DNA of 64,000 bases, from contig NZ_FNAO01000008.1 in NCBI RefSeq assembly GCF_900101815.1, forward strand, positions 274,027 through 338,026. The letters run 5' to 3'. The notes beneath the pieces are model-generated. The model saw nothing but the letters and a program-made list of their open reading frames with translations, was not told where the DNA came from and made no database searches. The DNA is from Pricia antarctica (GTDB lineage: Bacteria > Bacteroidota > Bacteroidia > Flavobacteriales > Flavobacteriaceae). Within the stretch, counting starts at the first letter, position 1. Every line of letters starts with the position of its first letter. The position numbers and the translations under genes were made by a program. Shown here one piece after another: positions 63,342 through 64,000 of the stretch.

Positions 63342-64000
63342 TTATGCCAGCATCGTAACCGGATTCTCCAAATACGTCTTTAAAGTCAATAGAAATTGGG
63401 ACCCTGTAGCCCCATCGACCGTACGGTGGTCACAGGCCAAAGTGACCTTCATGATGTTTCCAACGACGATTTCCCCATTCTTGACAACGGGTTTTTCCAC
63501 GATTGCCCCAACGGACAGGATAGCGGAATTAGGCGGATTTATTATCGAGGTGAACTCCGATATCCCGAACATCCCTAGATTAGATACCGTGAAGGTACTT
63601 CCTTCCATTTCGGTGGGAGTCAACTTTTTATTTCTTGCTTTACCCGCAAGTTCTTTTACGGAGCCTCCTATTTGGGTGAGCCCCATCTGATCGGCAAATT
63701 TAAGTACCGGCACCACTAACCCATCGGGTACGGCAACCGCAACCCCAATGTGAATGTGATGATGGTATAACATGGCATCATCGCTCCAAGACGTATTGAC
63801 CTGAGGATGCTTTTTGAGTGCCATTGCGCATGCCTTGACCACCATATCGTTGAAGGATATTTTGGTTTCGGGCATATCATTGATCTGTTGCCGTGAAGTC
63901 ATGGCATTATCCATATCTACCTCAATGGTCAAATAGTAATGGGGGGCGGTGAATTTAGATTTGCTCAAGGTGTTGGAAATGGCCTTGCGCATTTGCGAAT
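63342..64000 (-). CDS. pdhC: Pyruvate dehydrogenase E2 (dihydrolipoamide acetyltransferase), partial
   Basis: The C-terminal catalytic domain of a 2-oxoacid dehydrogenase E2; the 5' part (lipoyl and subunit-binding domains) lies beyond the window edge. About 216 residues are visible, beginning in the domain with MRKAISNTLSKSKFTAPHYYL in parts. The active-site DHRTVDG near the end transfers the acetyl group to CoA; the SIHIGVAVAVPDGL-type segment (here HIHIGVAVAVPDGLVVPV) and SNLGMFGI are also diagnostic. With pdhB in the window, pyruvate is the likely substrate. The repeat copy B follows it. Confidence 0.92.
   Translation of the reverse strand, partial: SQMRKAISNTLSKSKFTAPHYYLTIEVDMDNAMTSRQQINDMPETKISFNDMVVKACAMALKKHPQVNTSWSDDAMLYHHHIHIGVAVAVPDGLVVPVLKFADQMGLTQIGGSVKELAGKARNKKLTPTEMEGSTFTVSNLGMFGISEFTSIINPPNSAILSVGAIVEKPVVKNGEIVVGNIMKVTLACDHRTVDGATGSQFLLTLKTYLENPVTMLA

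Noticed and set aside
1-64000. Phage, CRISPR, BREX-like or other defence system
   Set aside because: No integrase, transposase, regularly spaced repeat array, methylase-helicase set or known defence gene was seen; the only related hints are the HepT remnant and the orphan gene at 45.4 kb.
1-64000. tRNA or rRNA genes
   Set aside because: No cloverleaf with TTCRANYC arm or rRNA signature was noticed in the spacers by eye; a tRNAscan run would be decisive.

Overview
The window looks like a chromosomal stretch of a marine Flavobacteriaceae genome (Maribacter/Zobellia-like relatives are plausible; no species can be fixed from the sequence). The reasons are: promoters of the Bacteroidetes form TTG-N(17-23)-TAnnTTTG, an almost complete absence of Shine-Dalgarno sequences, secreted proteins whose signal peptides end in AQ, family-typical genes (DUF5686, DUF2807, 2TM, DUF4202, PafA-type phosphatase, HEPN-fused sulfite reductase, split MetH), and spacers full of short palindromic repeats common in this family. 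No rRNA, tRNA, CRISPR array, prophage or transposase gene was recognised.

Region 1 (about 0.1-28.3 kb, all on the minus strand) is a nearly complete sulfate-to-SAM pathway. A DUF2061-cysH-cysD-cysN-sulfite reductase-cobA-ferredoxin/flavodoxin reductase operon (17.2 to 9.7 kb) makes sulfide and starts siroheme. metY, a three-domain MetX/aspartate kinase/homoserine dehydrogenase fusion and metZ (26.2 to 20.2 kb) make and sulfhydrylate acyl-homoserine. A split metH plus metF (9.2 to 4.2 kb) methylates homocysteine, and metK (28.1 to 26.8 kb) makes SAM. The control is RNA based: SAM-I riboswitches precede metH and metY, and metK is preceded by what reads as a SAM-II aptamer with a structured 107-nt insertion. 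An Rrf2 regulator with four cysteines lies just beyond the cys operon. Downstream of metF are a PagL-like outer-membrane lipid A deacylase, a DUF2807 lipoprotein with a damaged or unusual 5' end, a serine hydrolase and a small secreted protein.

Region 2 (28.4-41.3 kb) is housekeeping: deoxynucleoside kinase, App1-like phosphatase, membrane and soluble pyrophosphatases side by side (each with its own terminator), a DUF5686 outer-membrane protein, pyruvate dehydrogenase E1-beta, electron transfer flavoprotein etfBA, a bifunctional nuclease and a nucleoside transporter.

Region 3 (41.3-46.3 kb) is the most accessory part: a secreted esterase, an ASCH protein lacking a normal start, a secreted M28 peptidase and an AT-rich orphan gene. 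Region 4 (46.3-58.2 kb) has thyA, an ergothioneine cluster (egtB-egtD-DUF427), a class V aminotransferase, folA, murI, a PafA-type phosphatase and an MlaEF-type lipid ABC transporter. Region 5 (58.3-64.0 kb) has a DUF389 membrane protein, manC with a SprT-like gene, a HepT-like remnant, an SDR, a small lipoprotein and the 3' part of pyruvate dehydrogenase E2, cut by the window edge.

The strongest unusual signals are the expanded SAM-II-like element at metK, the use of two SAM riboswitch classes within one local regulon, repeat sequences inserted in-frame into metH, and a ~100-nt dispersed repeat with one copy in the metY leader and one beside pdhC.
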